Shown here: one piece after another, positions 51,080 through 60,752 of the stretch
How the letters are laid out: each line of letters starts with the position of its first letter
How positions within the stretch are numbered: the stretch's first letter is position 1
Source of the DNA: Tamlana crocina
Lineage (GTDB): Bacteria; Bacteroidota; Bacteroidia; Flavobacteriales; Flavobacteriaceae
Length of the DNA: 64,000 nucleotides
Assembly (NCBI GenBank): GCA_040429635.1
Contig: CP158972.1
Span: forward strand, 157,918-221,917
Reading direction: 5' to 3'
Program-made: the position numbers and the translations under genes
Notes under the pieces: generated by a model
What the model saw: the letters and a program-made list of their open reading frames with translations, nothing else
Database searches by the model: none
Told to the model about the DNA's origin: nothing

Positions 51080-51851
51080 CTATTTTTCAACCACATAATA
51101 AGCTTCCTTAACCACAGGAATACCGCTTGCCGTGATGCCCTATAAAGTTATTTTTGCTTTAGCGGCCACCTTGGTGTTTTTATAGTTTACTCGCACCGTT
51201 CCGGTGGTGTCGGGGTGCACATACGGATTCCAACAAATCGTGTTTCTTACGGCAGCTTTGCTTTATGCTTGGAAATCGTCTTTATCAGAATTCGATTCGT
51301 AAAACACACGTTCGCTATAAAAACCTTCTATATTGTCCTTTATACTATGGTACACTTTTTTTTCGGCGGTATTGGTGGCGCCTTCCTTGGTATAAATAGC
51401 AATGACTCCGTTGGCGCCTTCCGAACCGAAAATAGCGGCACTTGGCCTTTTAATGGCATCTATTTTGGGGTTTCAGAAATCGTATTTCTCCTGTTTTTTT
51501 AAGCCTTTTCCATTTAAATCTTCTTGTTCATTGGTTTGCTGCTTAAAAATATCAATAATTTCAATGTCTTTTTTCAAAAATAAAATCACCATGGCCAAGC
51601 TCTTTCTGGATGTAAGTTTTATGCCTTGTCAAAATTTTTAATTCAAAAGAAACCAACTCCACATAAAGCACCTTGCTATGACTAAAAAGCCAATGTTTAA
51701 AGGTATTTACCGCATAAGCCTTGCACCATAAATCTTTACCCAAAATATAATAATCCCTATCGGTGCGCACGTATATTTTTTCTATGTCGGGAATGTTTTT
51801 TTCCTGTTCGGCATTTAAAAAAGAGGTGATTGAAATAATGAAAAAAAGCAA
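51080..51851 (-). pseudogene. Decayed MG2/TonB-plug-domain protein
   Basis: Read leftward, three pieces match a flavobacterial envelope protein with an N-terminal MG2-like domain and a C-terminal TonB-plug domain. First comes an N-terminal part (signal-like, then EKIYVRTDRDYYILGKDLW, KAYAVNTF and SKVLYVELVSF). A frameshift follows in a run of A near 51575, then the plug segment KIDAIKRPSAAIFGSEGANG with GVIAIYTKEG. Last come tail pieces IRNT-like, NPYVHPDTTGTVRVNYKNTK and VAAKAKITL. In-frame stops interrupt it: TGA after EKYDF, TAA after DDFQA, TAG after AKITL. About 500 residues of the normal middle are missing, so it is a deleted relic. Confidence 0.8.
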
Positions 51852-52013
51852 AAAAGGAGGCCCTTTTTAATTTTAGCAATGCATTGGTCCATTTATTTTC
51901 TGAAATTGAAAAATTAAATATACATAAAAGTAAGTTTATTTTGTCAAGAAAAAATTTTATTCCCATATTGTCCGCAGATGAAATAATTTGCAGATATTCC
52001 ACATTAAAACAGC

Positions 52014-52021
52014 TATATTTG
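52014..52021 (+). promoter_or_regulatory. -7 promoter element for lepA
   Basis: TATATTTG matches TAnnTTTG, 28 nt before the ATG at 52050, and excludes the upstream in-frame start near 52026. Confidence 0.55.
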
Positions 52022-52049
52022 CAAATTGAATCTTGGTACAGATTGCTTT

Positions 52050-53846
52050 ATGAAGAACATCAGGAATTTTTGCATTATTGCACATATTGATCACGGGAAG
52101 AGTACGCTTGCAGACCGTTTGTTGGATCATACCGGTTCGGTAACCGCTAGGGAAAAACAGGACCAGTTGCTCGACAATATGGATTTGGAGCGCGAACGTG
52201 GCATCACTATAAAATCGCACGCCATTCAAATGGACTATATTTTTGAGGGCGAGCCTTATGTGTTGAATCTTATTGACACGCCGGGACACGTAGATTTTAG
52301 CTACGAAGTATCCCGTTCCATCGCTGCTTGCGAGGGCGCATTACTTATTGTTGATGCTGCACAGAGCATACAGGCACAAACCATTTCCAATTTATATTTG
52401 GCTTTGGAAAACGATTTGGAAATCATTCCCGTGTTAAACAAAGTGGATTTACCAAGTGCCAACCCCGATGAAGTAACCGACGATATTGTGGACCTATTGG
52501 GCTGCGACCCCGAAGAGGTGATCCATGCCAGTGGAAAAACAGGATTTGGTGTTGACAATATTCTAAAAGCTATTATTGAACGTATTCCTGCGCCAAAAGG
52601 AAATCCCGAAGCGCCATTGCGTGCCTTGATTTTCGATTCGGTTTACAACACGTTTAGAGGTATTGAAACCTATTTTAGAGTGTTTGATGGCGAAATAAAA
52701 AAAGGGCAACACATTAAATTTGCCGCCACCAACAAAGATTATTATGCAGACGAAGTAGGCACCCTAAAACTCACGCAAGTTGCCAAACAGAATATAAAAA
52801 CAGGTGACGTGGGCTACCTAATTACCGGTATTAAAACCGCCAAGGAAGTAAAAGTAGGTGATACCATTACCGATTTTTCTAACCCGACAAAAAACGTGGT
52901 TTCTGGTTTCGAGGATGTAAAACCCATGGTATTTGCTGGTATTTACCCTGTAGACACCGAAGATTTTGAAGAGCTTCGTGCCTCCATGGAAAAATTGCAA
53001 TTGAATGACGCCTCGTTGGTATTCCAACCCGAAAGTTCTGCGGCTTTAGGGTTTGGGTTCCGTTGCGGATTTTTGGGCATGCTCCACATGGAAATTATAC
53101 AAGAACGTTTAGAGCGCGAGTTCGATATGACGGTGATTACCACCGTTCCCAACGTGTCGTACCACGCCTTTACCAATAAAGAACCAGATGAGGTTATTAT
53201 TGTAAATAACCCATCAGACCTTCCAGACCCTTCTACGCTAAACCGTGTGGAAGAGCCTTATATTAAAGCGACCATTATTACCAAGGCCGATTTTATTGGT
53301 AACGTAATGTCACTTTGTATTGAAAAGCGCGGCATTATTACCAACCAAACCTATTTGACGCCCGAGCGTGTGGAACTGACTTTTGAAATGCCTTTGGCCG
53401 AAATTGTTTTCGATTTTTACGACAGATTGAAAACCGTTTCAAAAGGATATGCTTCGTTTGATTATCATCCTATCGGATTGAAATCTTCAAAATTGGTACG
53501 ATTGGATATTCTTTTGAATGCCCAACCTGTTGATGCACTTTCGGCATTGATTCATGCCGATAACGCACAAACCGTTGGCCGAAAGATGTGTGAAAAACTG
53601 AAAGAGCTTATTCCTAGGCAACAGTTCGATATTCCAATTCAAGCCGCTGTTGGCGCCAAAATTATTTCGCGCGAAACGATAAAAGCCCTTCGTAAAGACG
53701 TAACCGCAAAATGTTACGGTGGTGATATTTCTCGTAAACGGAAGCTACTTGAAAAACAGAAAAAAGGTAAAAAACGTATGCGCCAAGTGGGGAATGTAGA
53801 AATTCCGCAGCAAGCCTTTATGGCCGTTTTAAAACTAAACGATTAA
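52050..53846 (+). CDS. lepA: Elongation factor 4 (LepA)
   Basis: LepA is a translational GTPase that acts on stalled or initiating ribosomes. The 598-residue protein has G1 [15 protein letters not shown], the [12 protein letters not shown] switch [13 protein letters not shown] (G3), [13 protein letters not shown] (G4) and the LepA-specific C-terminus [18 protein letters not shown] with [15 protein letters not shown]. The frame is open upstream, but the ATG at 52050 ([14 protein letters not shown]) is right for the family. A terminator follows. Confidence 0.97.
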   Translation: MKNIRNFCIIAHIDHGKSTLADRLLDHTGSVTAREKQDQLLDNMDLERERGITIKSHAIQMDYIFEGEPYVLNLIDTPGHVDFSYEVSRSIAACEGALLIVDAAQSIQAQTISNLYLALENDLEIIPVLNKVDLPSANPDEVTDDIVDLLGCDPEEVIHASGKTGFGVDNILKAIIERIPAPKGNPEAPLRALIFDSVYNTFRGIETYFRVFDGEIKKGQHIKFAATNKDYYADEVGTLKLTQVAKQNIKTGDVGYLITGIKTAKEVKVGDTITDFSNPTKNVVSGFEDVKPMVFAGIYPVDTEDFEELRASMEKLQLNDASLVFQPESSAALGFGFRCGFLGMLHMEIIQERLEREFDMTVITTVPNVSYHAFTNKEPDEVIIVNNPSDLPDPSTLNRVEEPYIKATIITKADFIGNVMSLCIEKRGIITNQTYLTPERVELTFEMPLAEIVFDFYDRLKTVSKGYASFDYHPIGLKSSKLVRLDILLNAQPVDALSALIHADNAQTVGRKMCEKLKELIPRQQFDIPIQAAVGAKIISRETIKALRKDVTAKCYGGDISRKRKLLEKQKKGKKRMRQVGNVEIPQQAFMAVLKLND

Positions 53847-53880
53847 GCAAAAACACCCTTTTTTAAAACATAAAAAACTG

Positions 53881-53916
53881 AAAGCCAAACAAAAAATTTT
53901 GTTTGGCTTTTATTTT
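53881..53916 (+). terminator. Terminator after lepA
   Basis: AAAGCCAAACAAA pairs with TTTGTTTGGCTTT in a nearly perfect 30-nt palindrome followed by TATTTTTATT. Confidence 0.8.
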
Positions 53917-54002
53917 TATTGTACTTTAATACACCATTAGGCTTCAAATTTTCATGATATCGATGCTACTTTTTAAAAAAGTAACTAATCCATCTTTATA
54001 TT

Positions 54003-54809
54003 ATGAAAACAAAATTACTTCCACTCGTTTGCTCCACTTTTCTACTCGTTTTAACCTCAAACATCTATGCCCAATTATTAGACCCAGACTACGCCAGCCA
54101 CTACGTGCAAACCACTTTAGAGACCGATTATGCCCAACAGCTATCCCTAAGTCATAACAACGATTTAGGCGAAATCCCCGAAGCGCTCGACCCATTTAAC
54201 TTCATTGAGGCCAACAACCCGAAAACCATTGAAGAAATGAGCTCTTTAGAAACGCACGACCCTGCAACCGCTATGGCATTTGTGCAAAATATGCTGGCCT
54301 TTGGCGCGGGTTTTGGTTTCAATTCAGACCAAACGCTATGGTGCCTTCATGCTTCATATTTTATGCAATTGGCCATGTTTAGTAAATCGGCATTGTACGG
54401 ATCTTTAGGCTTTGTTTATAGCGGAATCAGCACCGATTTTTACACGGCCAGTTTTATTGATTTTCAGCTAAAACTCTTAATGTTTACCGCCTTAGCCCAA
54501 AACAATTTAGTTCATTTTATGTATGGCGCCATGCTTGGCTATGGTCTCGGCGCGGATAAGTTTAAATCTGGTGGTGGCACAACCGATATTACCAGATTAA
54601 CGGCAGCCCTTGTTTTGGGACTTAACATATATCTAACTACCAGATGGATGCTCATGATCCAAACCAACGCATTGGCCTACCAAAGCCAAACCAATAAACC
54701 TGAATCCGGTGGTGAGTTTAAAGACGATTTCACCTGGGGGGCATTCAATAAAAATAATGCCATAATTATTTCATTAATCTATAAATTTAATCGGGTAAGG
54801 CTAGAGTAA
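54003..54809 (+). CDS. Secreted hypothetical protein, possible outer-membrane barrel
   Basis: This 268-residue protein has a signal peptide (hydrophobic to about SNIYAQ). The mature part is rich in alternating glycine and aromatic residues (AFGAGFGFNSDQ, ALYGSLGFVYSG, YGLGADKF) and ends in IISLIYKFNRVRLE, suggesting a beta-barrel outer-membrane protein. I do not recognise a family. It lies upstream of a two-component system and a T9SS protein, with separate intergenic gaps. Confidence 0.7.
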   Translation: MKTKLLPLVCSTFLLVLTSNIYAQLLDPDYASHYVQTTLETDYAQQLSLSHNNDLGEIPEALDPFNFIEANNPKTIEEMSSLETHDPATAMAFVQNMLAFGAGFGFNSDQTLWCLHASYFMQLAMFSKSALYGSLGFVYSGISTDFYTASFIDFQLKLLMFTALAQNNLVHFMYGAMLGYGLGADKFKSGGGTTDITRLTAALVLGLNIYLTTRWMLMIQTNALAYQSQTNKPESGGEFKDDFTWGAFNKNNAIIISLIYKFNRVRLE

Positions 54810-54931
54810 GGACCCCTTTTATTTATTCATTTTTAGATGTTAAATTGTAAAACAAGTTTCAAAAGGCCCTGTACATTTTTGTCCAGGGTTTTCTTTTTAT
54901 TTTAGTACCTTACTTTCTGCTCATTGCTCTC

Positions 54932-55567
54932 ATGAAAAAGCAACCGAAAAAAATTCTAATTTGTGAAGACCATCAAATTGTTATTGATGGACTGCTTTCC
55001 ATATTCAAAAACCAACCCGATTATAAAGTTATCGGTTATGTTGTTGATGGCAATAACGTAGAATCAACATTAAAACTCAACAAGCCCGATGCTTTGCTCT
55101 TGGATTTAAACCTTCCAAATAAAGATGGTGTTTCCATCTTAAAGAAGACAAAACTTTTGTTTCCAGAAATAAAGATTATCATTTTAACCATGTACAATCA
55201 GGAGAGCATCATTAAAAAAGTAAAACAATACGGTGCCGATGGCTTTTTGCTGAAAAATTGTTCATCAACCGATTTGCTGAGTGCTTTAGATTCGGTATTT
55301 GAATCTTCAAAATTCTATAAGGGAAAAGGTGTTAAAAACCATGTTGAAGAAACCGATGGCTTCCTTGAAAAAATAAAACTAACACGTCGCGAAAAAGAAA
55401 TCATATCAGAATTGATGGATGGGTTAAGTGTTCCGCAAATAGCCGAAAATCTTTTTATTAGTGCCCATACCGTTGAAACGCACAAGAAAAATATTTTCAA
55501 AAAACTCGACATTCACAATAGCATCGACCTTGTAAAACTTGTTAATGAAAAAAAACTGTTGCCATAA
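54932..55567 (+). CDS. NarL/LuxR-family response regulator
   Basis: This 211-residue protein has a receiver domain (ICEDHQIVIDGLL; phospho-acceptor D58 in LLLDLNLPNKDG; Lys in DGFLLKNCS) and a C-terminal LuxR helix-turn-helix (LTRREKEIISELMDGLSVPQ and ISAHTVETHKKNIFKKL). It is presumably phosphorylated by the kinase encoded immediately downstream, which overlaps its 3' end by 23 nt. Confidence 0.93.
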   Translation: MKKQPKKILICEDHQIVIDGLLSIFKNQPDYKVIGYVVDGNNVESTLKLNKPDALLLDLNLPNKDGVSILKKTKLLFPEIKIIILTMYNQESIIKKVKQYGADGFLLKNCSSTDLLSALDSVFESSKFYKGKGVKNHVEETDGFLEKIKLTRREKEIISELMDGLSVPQIAENLFISAHTVETHKKNIFKKLDIHNSIDLVKLVNEKKLLP

Positions 55568-57362
55568 TAAGCTGTTTTTCCTGTTTATTTTTTTAGCGGG
55601 CTCTTATTTTGGAGCGGCCCAAATCGACACACTTTTTATTGACCAGCATTTTACTTCTGAAAACTTAAAGGACTTTTCTGAAATCAACAAAAACCACAAC
55701 GGCAAAGGTTTTGACAGCCGAAATTACTTTTACTTCAGTTTTGAAAATGAATACAACACGATAGATTTTACGGTAAAAAACAAACTTGCGGAAAGCGAAA
55801 ATTTAATTGTTGAGCTCACCAACGCTCTTATAAAGGAAGTTACTTTTTATAAAAATGAAAAAGGCCATTTAACACCGTTATTTATTACAGGCATTGAACA
55901 CCCGATATCTTCAAAGGCCATTGATCACCGGCATTTTTGTTTCCCCATAAAGTTGAATGCCCACGAAACCACGGCTTATAAAATCAAAATAAAAAAAGAA
56001 TCCGGCAAACCATTGGTGACTTCGGTATCAATAAAAACCGAAAAACACTTCATCAAACAAGGGTTCATTCAACAGTTCGCTATTGGATCGTATTATGGCA
56101 TCAGCCTGCTATCTGTTATTTTTAGTCTATCGGTGTACTATTTCATTCGGAAAGCTACCTACATCATTTATGCTGGTTACGTGGTTTTTTTGGGACTTTT
56201 CATCAGCTCGTACATTGGGGTATTTTCCCAAATTTTCTTGGACGAAAGCAGCATTTTAAACAAGTACATCCATTATGCCCTGTTCAGCGAAATCTCCATG
56301 CTGTTGTTTGTGGTCTTCTCCCAAAAAATTCTGGAAGCCAAAACTTTTATGCCCAAACTGAAAAGGCTCATGGATATTTTATTAATCAGTATTGTTTCCA
56401 TAAGGTTGCTCATTCACTTCGCTTTTACCAACCTTTTTGAAAATTACGTCGCTATTTTTATGAAAATATGGTATGTCCTGTTTTTAATTATGCTGTCCGT
56501 TATCACTGCGGAAATTGTTATTTATTTCAGAAGAAAACATACGCACACCTCCTTTTTCGCCATGGCCTATATTTTTATGATTATTGGCACATTGGCCACT
56601 ATACTCTACCACAGTTACGGTTTGGTTAACACGCTGTTTTATGGCCTGCCCATTATCTTTTACTCTTCTTATTTGGAAATTTTGTTTTTAACATTTACCG
56701 TAGTGTTTATGGTAAAGGATATTTATGACGAACGCAACATCCTTTCGAAAAAAATTGTTATTCAAGAAAAGAAAAACCTCAATGCATTTATTAAAGGAGA
56801 AGACCAAGAACGCAAACGGATAGGCAAGGAATTGCATGATAACATTGGCAGCCAATTAAGTTATTTAAAACGTTTTGTTTCAGATAAGTTTAAAGACGAA
56901 AACGTTAACGAAACCATCGACGCTATTTGCCATGATGTTAGAAATTTATCGCACGAGATTTCACCCTCAAACCTTAAAATTGTTGGGTTTGAATTGGCCG
57001 TTAAAGAATTGGCCGAAACACTATCGAACCAAACCACGCTGAACATTGATTTTTACAGTCACCATTTTCCTGAAAATATTGAAGACGATATTTCTACCCA
57101 GCTATACAGAGTGGTTCAGGAAGCTTTAAATAATATCATAAAACATGCCGATGCCCAACAAATAGAAATACAGTTATTGGGGCACGACAATTTAATCAGC
57201 ATCACGATAGAGGACGACGGAAAAGGCTTTAAATTGCAGGAAGATGCGACGGGGTTGGGCTTAAAAAACATGCGCTCCAGAATTCAACAAATTGGGGGCA
57301 AATTTTCCATCGATTCCCAAAAAAACAAAGGAACCGCCATACTTATTACGCTAAACACATAA
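55545..57362 (+). CDS. 7TM-DISM sensor histidine kinase (HisKA_3)
   Basis: This 605-residue kinase has an N-terminal signal-like segment (KLFFLFIFLAGSYFGAAQ) and a periplasmic 7TMR-DISM sensor domain (about residues 25-175). About seven membrane helices follow (residues 180-400), then a HisKA_3 domain with phospho-H431 in GKELHDNIGSQL, and an HATPase domain with NNIIKHADAQQIEI, DDGKGF and GLGLKNMRSRIQQIGG. The start was set at the ATG at 55545; a TTG two codons earlier is in frame. It overlaps the response regulator, so the pair is co-translated. Confidence 0.92.
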   Translation: MKKNCCHNKLFFLFIFLAGSYFGAAQIDTLFIDQHFTSENLKDFSEINKNHNGKGFDSRNYFYFSFENEYNTIDFTVKNKLAESENLIVELTNALIKEVTFYKNEKGHLTPLFITGIEHPISSKAIDHRHFCFPIKLNAHETTAYKIKIKKESGKPLVTSVSIKTEKHFIKQGFIQQFAIGSYYGISLLSVIFSLSVYYFIRKATYIIYAGYVVFLGLFISSYIGVFSQIFLDESSILNKYIHYALFSEISMLLFVVFSQKILEAKTFMPKLKRLMDILLISIVSIRLLIHFAFTNLFENYVAIFMKIWYVLFLIMLSVITAEIVIYFRRKHTHTSFFAMAYIFMIIGTLATILYHSYGLVNTLFYGLPIIFYSSYLEILFLTFTVVFMVKDIYDERNILSKKIVIQEKKNLNAFIKGEDQERKRIGKELHDNIGSQLSYLKRFVSDKFKDENVNETIDAICHDVRNLSHEISPSNLKIVGFELAVKELAETLSNQTTLNIDFYSHHFPENIEDDISTQLYRVVQEALNNIIKHADAQQIEIQLLGHDNLISITIEDDGKGFKLQEDATGLGLKNMRSRIQQIGGKFSIDSQKNKGTAILITLNT

Positions 57363-57440
57363 AATCTACCTGAACTCCGGTATTGCGCCATGGTGCTTTC
57401 ATAATGTAGTTTTACACTAATCAATTTAAAACATGGCATT

Positions 57441-58886
57441 ATGAAAAAAACTACTCTAACAGTTTTAGCGTTTTTGCTGGCTAAAACTTTATTCGGACAA
57501 TGGGAAATTGTTGGGGGCAGCGATTCTTATTTCACGCCCAACCCCGGTTATGGCAACGGACAATCGCACAGCAGCATTCAAAACCTGCAATTCCATCCCA
57601 TAACCAACGAGCCTTATGTCTTTTTTAGGCATCACACTACCAATGTGGCCGTAGGGCCTTCTTTGGCTAAATTTAACGGTACAGACTGGGAGCTTATATC
57701 TACCCAATTTGATGGCCCAGGTTCTGGAAACACCAGCTCGGCCGATTTTTTCTGGGGATTTTACTTTAGGCAAGACACTAACGTACCTATTGTTTTTTAC
57801 CAGGACAGTTATTTTGATGGTGCTACCCAATACAAATATCATGTCGCTGAATATGTTGGAAGCACTTGGACAGAAATAATGGGAGTAGATAACAGCGTGG
57901 TGGACGATGTGTTTTTTGGCGGACACAGAACAAGGATGGTAAGAAACCCCATTTCAAACATGCCCGTTATTGTCGGCAATGGCCCAACACAAATTCCAAT
58001 AGGGAGCAAAACCATTGTTTCGCATTTTGATGCCGGTATGTGGGGACATCTAGGGGATGAAACCTTTGGTTCGTTTGGCGCGTATGTTTCCGATGTAGAC
58101 TACCACAACTCAACAAGTATCCCTTACGTAATAACTTCATTTTCCGACTCATCACTACGTTCGGAGGTTTGGTATTTCCAAGGCAGTTGGAAATCTTTGG
58201 GCGACCCTGGGTTTGAACCCGTAAATTACGGTGAAGGGTTCAGGATACGGGTCAACCAATCAAACGGAGATGTCTATGTACTTTGCCCAGAAAGTTACGA
58301 TAATCCAAATAACTCCCAAACCATAACCTTGACCATAAAGAAATGGGATGGCAATAATTGGAACACGCTTGGTACGCCAGAAGAAATATGGGTGGGTTCT
58401 GCTTTGGGTTACGATTTAGAAATACACCCCGCAACCGGAGAACCCTATGTTTGTTTTATTGATGGCGGCGCCACATACTTTGGCATAAATATTAAGCGAT
58501 GGGATGGCCAAAACTGGATATCGACCAACGAACCGAATTTACCAGGTACTTTTGGAGAAAAAATTGATTTAGTTTTTCAGCCACAAACACACATCCCTTA
58601 TGTGGTTTCAACCACAGGACAACTACTTAGATCTATCGAGGCGACGGCTTCAATAAATGAAAACACAATAAAGTCTATTACTTTGTACCCAAACCCTGCG
58701 AGCGATATGGTATCCTTTTCAGATAAAATCATGAAGCATGTTGAGGTTTTTGATATTAACGGTAGAAAAATATTAAGCCATAGTTCAAATTCAATTTCAG
58801 TAAAAACCCTTCCAAAAGGCATTTATATAATAAAAGGAACAACTTCAGAAAATATATCTGTCACAAAAAGATTAATTAAAATTTAA
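57441..58886 (+). CDS. Secreted T9SS type A sorting-domain protein
   Basis: This 481-residue protein starts with a signal peptide (MKKTTLTVLAFLLAKTLFGQ) and ends in a type IX secretion sorting domain (ITLYPNPASDMVSFSDK, VEVFDINGRKILSHS, LPKGIYIIKGTT, KRLIKI). The middle is a repeated Trp/Gly-rich beta-propeller-like array (KWDGNNWNTLG, RWDGQNWIST, with repeated PYVCFIDGG-type strands). It is probably released or attached at the cell surface; ligand unknown. The two-component system directly upstream could regulate it, but this is inferred from position only. Confidence 0.85.
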   Translation: MKKTTLTVLAFLLAKTLFGQWEIVGGSDSYFTPNPGYGNGQSHSSIQNLQFHPITNEPYVFFRHHTTNVAVGPSLAKFNGTDWELISTQFDGPGSGNTSSADFFWGFYFRQDTNVPIVFYQDSYFDGATQYKYHVAEYVGSTWTEIMGVDNSVVDDVFFGGHRTRMVRNPISNMPVIVGNGPTQIPIGSKTIVSHFDAGMWGHLGDETFGSFGAYVSDVDYHNSTSIPYVITSFSDSSLRSEVWYFQGSWKSLGDPGFEPVNYGEGFRIRVNQSNGDVYVLCPESYDNPNNSQTITLTIKKWDGNNWNTLGTPEEIWVGSALGYDLEIHPATGEPYVCFIDGGATYFGINIKRWDGQNWISTNEPNLPGTFGEKIDLVFQPQTHIPYVVSTTGQLLRSIEATASINENTIKSITLYPNPASDMVSFSDKIMKHVEVFDINGRKILSHSSNSISVKTLPKGIYIIKGTTSENISVTKRLIKI

Positions 58887-59518
58887 AAGACGCTATTAAT
58901 CAGTCGTTAACAATGTTCTGTTAACCAACCTTCAAGATGTATGTTTTAAATTGATTAAAAACGAATCTTGAAAATGGAGGTTTCAATTAATATTGAAACC
59001 TCCTTATTTCTTTTTTTCTTCCAAAAAAATTTGTTTTAAAGGGGCGTATTTTGGGTCATTTTTTCAACGAAATAAAAACAATTCTCAGTGCTTCATTAAA
59101 ATCGGTGAACGATTAAAACAAAAACCGCTTTTTATTTCTCTTTTTTTATTGATAATCTTTTGTAACTGCCCTTTTACTTTAATTTCTTCAAAAAGCAAAA
59201 TCGCCTTAAATTGTTAATAATTATTTTGTATGTTTATAACATAAGAACTTTGAAAAAAAATTCAAACCCACAACAAGCCCCTAAATACCTAATGCTTGAG
59301 TGGTACAACTTTTTAGTGGAATATTGTTTCATCACAACTATTGTTATTAACAATTTTATGATTCAACTGGTCGGTTTGGTCTTTTATTTAAAAAGGTCAA
59401 AGCAAAATATTTATCATAATTTTTAACTTTTGATAACATTAAAAAAGTTTTTGGGTAGTTAATTTTCTGTTTTTTTGGCAAGCTATTAATCAAATTCATA
59501 CGATAATATTTATATTAC
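58887..59518. other. 632-nt AT-rich gap with no recognisable gene
   Basis: I see no supported gene here. The left part holds inverted repeats: GTTAAC repeats at 58904-58923, TTCAAGAT/ATCTTGAA at 58931-58972, and a strong terminator at 58976-59003. The right part, 59040-59518, is AT-rich with only short frames of poor composition and must contain the promoter of the glycogen genes. No full TAnnTTTG match is evident; TAACTTTTG at 59424 is one base too long. Confidence 0.5.
58976..59012 (+). terminator. Terminator after the T9SS gene
   Basis: GGAGGTTTCAAT and ATTGAAACCTCC form a perfect 12-pair stem with loop TAAT, followed by a T-rich tail. It lies 90 nt after the stop codon. Confidence 0.75.
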
Positions 59519-60721
59519 ATGAAAGCACTTTTTTACACTAGAGAATTCCCTCCATACGTTTATGGTGGGGCCGGAGTACATGTGGAATATTTGGCGGGCG
59601 AACTCGCTAAATTAATGGAAGTTGATGTTAGGTGCTTTGGCGATCAAGATGAAGAATCAGATAATCTCAGTGTTAAAGGATATCCTTTTGAAGATGGTGT
59701 TTTTGAAAACTCAGACGACAAGCTAAAGTCCGTTTTTAAAACCCTAAGTACTGGATTACACATGAATGCCGAAGCCATAGATGCCGATGTGGTACACTGC
59801 CACACTTGGTACGCGCATTTTGCTGGTATTGTTTCCAAACTTTGTTACGGTACGCCCTTAGTTATAACCACTCACTCCCTAGAACCTTTAAGGCCCTGGA
59901 AACGCGAACAACTGGGCAGAGGGTACGATGCTTCGTCATGGGTAGAAAAAACAGCTATTGAAATGGCCGATGCGCTAATCGCCGTTTCTGAGGAAACCAA
60001 AGAAGATGTGATTAAACATTTTAATGTGGATGAAAGTAAAGTGCACGTTATTTACAACGGCATCAATCTTCAGCAATACCAAACCACTTCAGAAACCTCA
60101 ACACTTGATGAATACGAGGTGGACAAAACAAAACCTTACGTGCTTTTTGTGGGCAGGATTACCCGCCAAAAAGGGATTATCCACTTGGTAAATGCCATTA
60201 AATATATTGACCCCGATACGCAAATCGTTTTATGTGCCGGTGCGCCAGACACCAAGGAAATTGGCAAGGAAATGGAAGACGCCGTTAACGAAGTGAAAAA
60301 AACGCGCAAAAATGTAATCTGGATAGACAAAATGGTTACCAAAGAGGAAATCATTCAGCTTTACTCGCATGCCGATGTATTTTGCTGTCCGTCAATCTAC
60401 GAACCTTTTGGCATTATAAACATTGAAGCCATGGCCTGCAAAACCGCTGTCGTGGCCAGTGCCGTTGGTGGCATAAAAGAAGTGGTGGTTGATGGCGAAA
60501 CCGGTTTTTTAATTCCTTTGGAACAGCAAAAAGAAGCGCCATTCGAACCTATCGACCCCGATAAGTTTTCCCGAGATCTTGCCGATGGCATCAATAAGGT
60601 AATAAAAAACAAAGACCTTCGTGAAAACATGGCCCAAAAAGGCCGAAAACGGGTTGAAGAATATTTTGATTGGGTGGCCATTGCCAAACAAGTAGAAAGC
60701 CTGTACAAATCGTTGATATAA
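59519..60721 (+). CDS. GT4 glycogen/maltose-1-phosphate synthase (GlgM-like)
   Basis: This 400-residue retaining glucosyltransferase is of family GT4, not the GT5 type of enterobacterial GlgA. REFPPYVYGGAGVHVEYLA near the N-terminus, then VVHCHTWYAHFAGIV and THSLEPLRPWKREQLGRGY, closely resemble the actinobacterial GlgM/GlgA type. GRITRQKG supplies the phosphate-binding Arg and Lys, and EPFGIINIEAMACK is the E-x7-E motif. Actinobacterial GlgM makes maltose-1-phosphate from ADP-glucose and glucose-1-phosphate. The neighbouring glgC and glgE genes support that role here, although glycogen elongation cannot be excluded. Confidence 0.85.
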   Translation: MKALFYTREFPPYVYGGAGVHVEYLAGELAKLMEVDVRCFGDQDEESDNLSVKGYPFEDGVFENSDDKLKSVFKTLSTGLHMNAEAIDADVVHCHTWYAHFAGIVSKLCYGTPLVITTHSLEPLRPWKREQLGRGYDASSWVEKTAIEMADALIAVSEETKEDVIKHFNVDESKVHVIYNGINLQQYQTTSETSTLDEYEVDKTKPYVLFVGRITRQKGIIHLVNAIKYIDPDTQIVLCAGAPDTKEIGKEMEDAVNEVKKTRKNVIWIDKMVTKEEIIQLYSHADVFCCPSIYEPFGIINIEAMACKTAVVASAVGGIKEVVVDGETGFLIPLEQQKEAPFEPIDPDKFSRDLADGINKVIKNKDLRENMAQKGRKRVEEYFDWVAIAKQVESLYKSLI

Positions 60722-60752
60722 CAAGTTAAAGTAGTACTAAAAAACAAAAGAT

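Noticed and set aside
51215-51641. Two plus-strand frames with hydrophobic residues.
   Set aside because: They are antisense to the decayed TonB-plug protein, whose minus-strand pieces are clearly recognisable.
58993-59217. 74-codon plus-strand frame starting inside the terminator hairpin.
   Set aside because: The start lies in the stem of the T9SS gene terminator and the composition is that of random AT-rich sequence.
59211-59426. 71-codon plus-strand frame in the gap before the GlgM-like gene.
   Set aside because: It lies in very AT-rich DNA, with no promoter element, no family features and many I, F, N and Y residues; it looks like chance.
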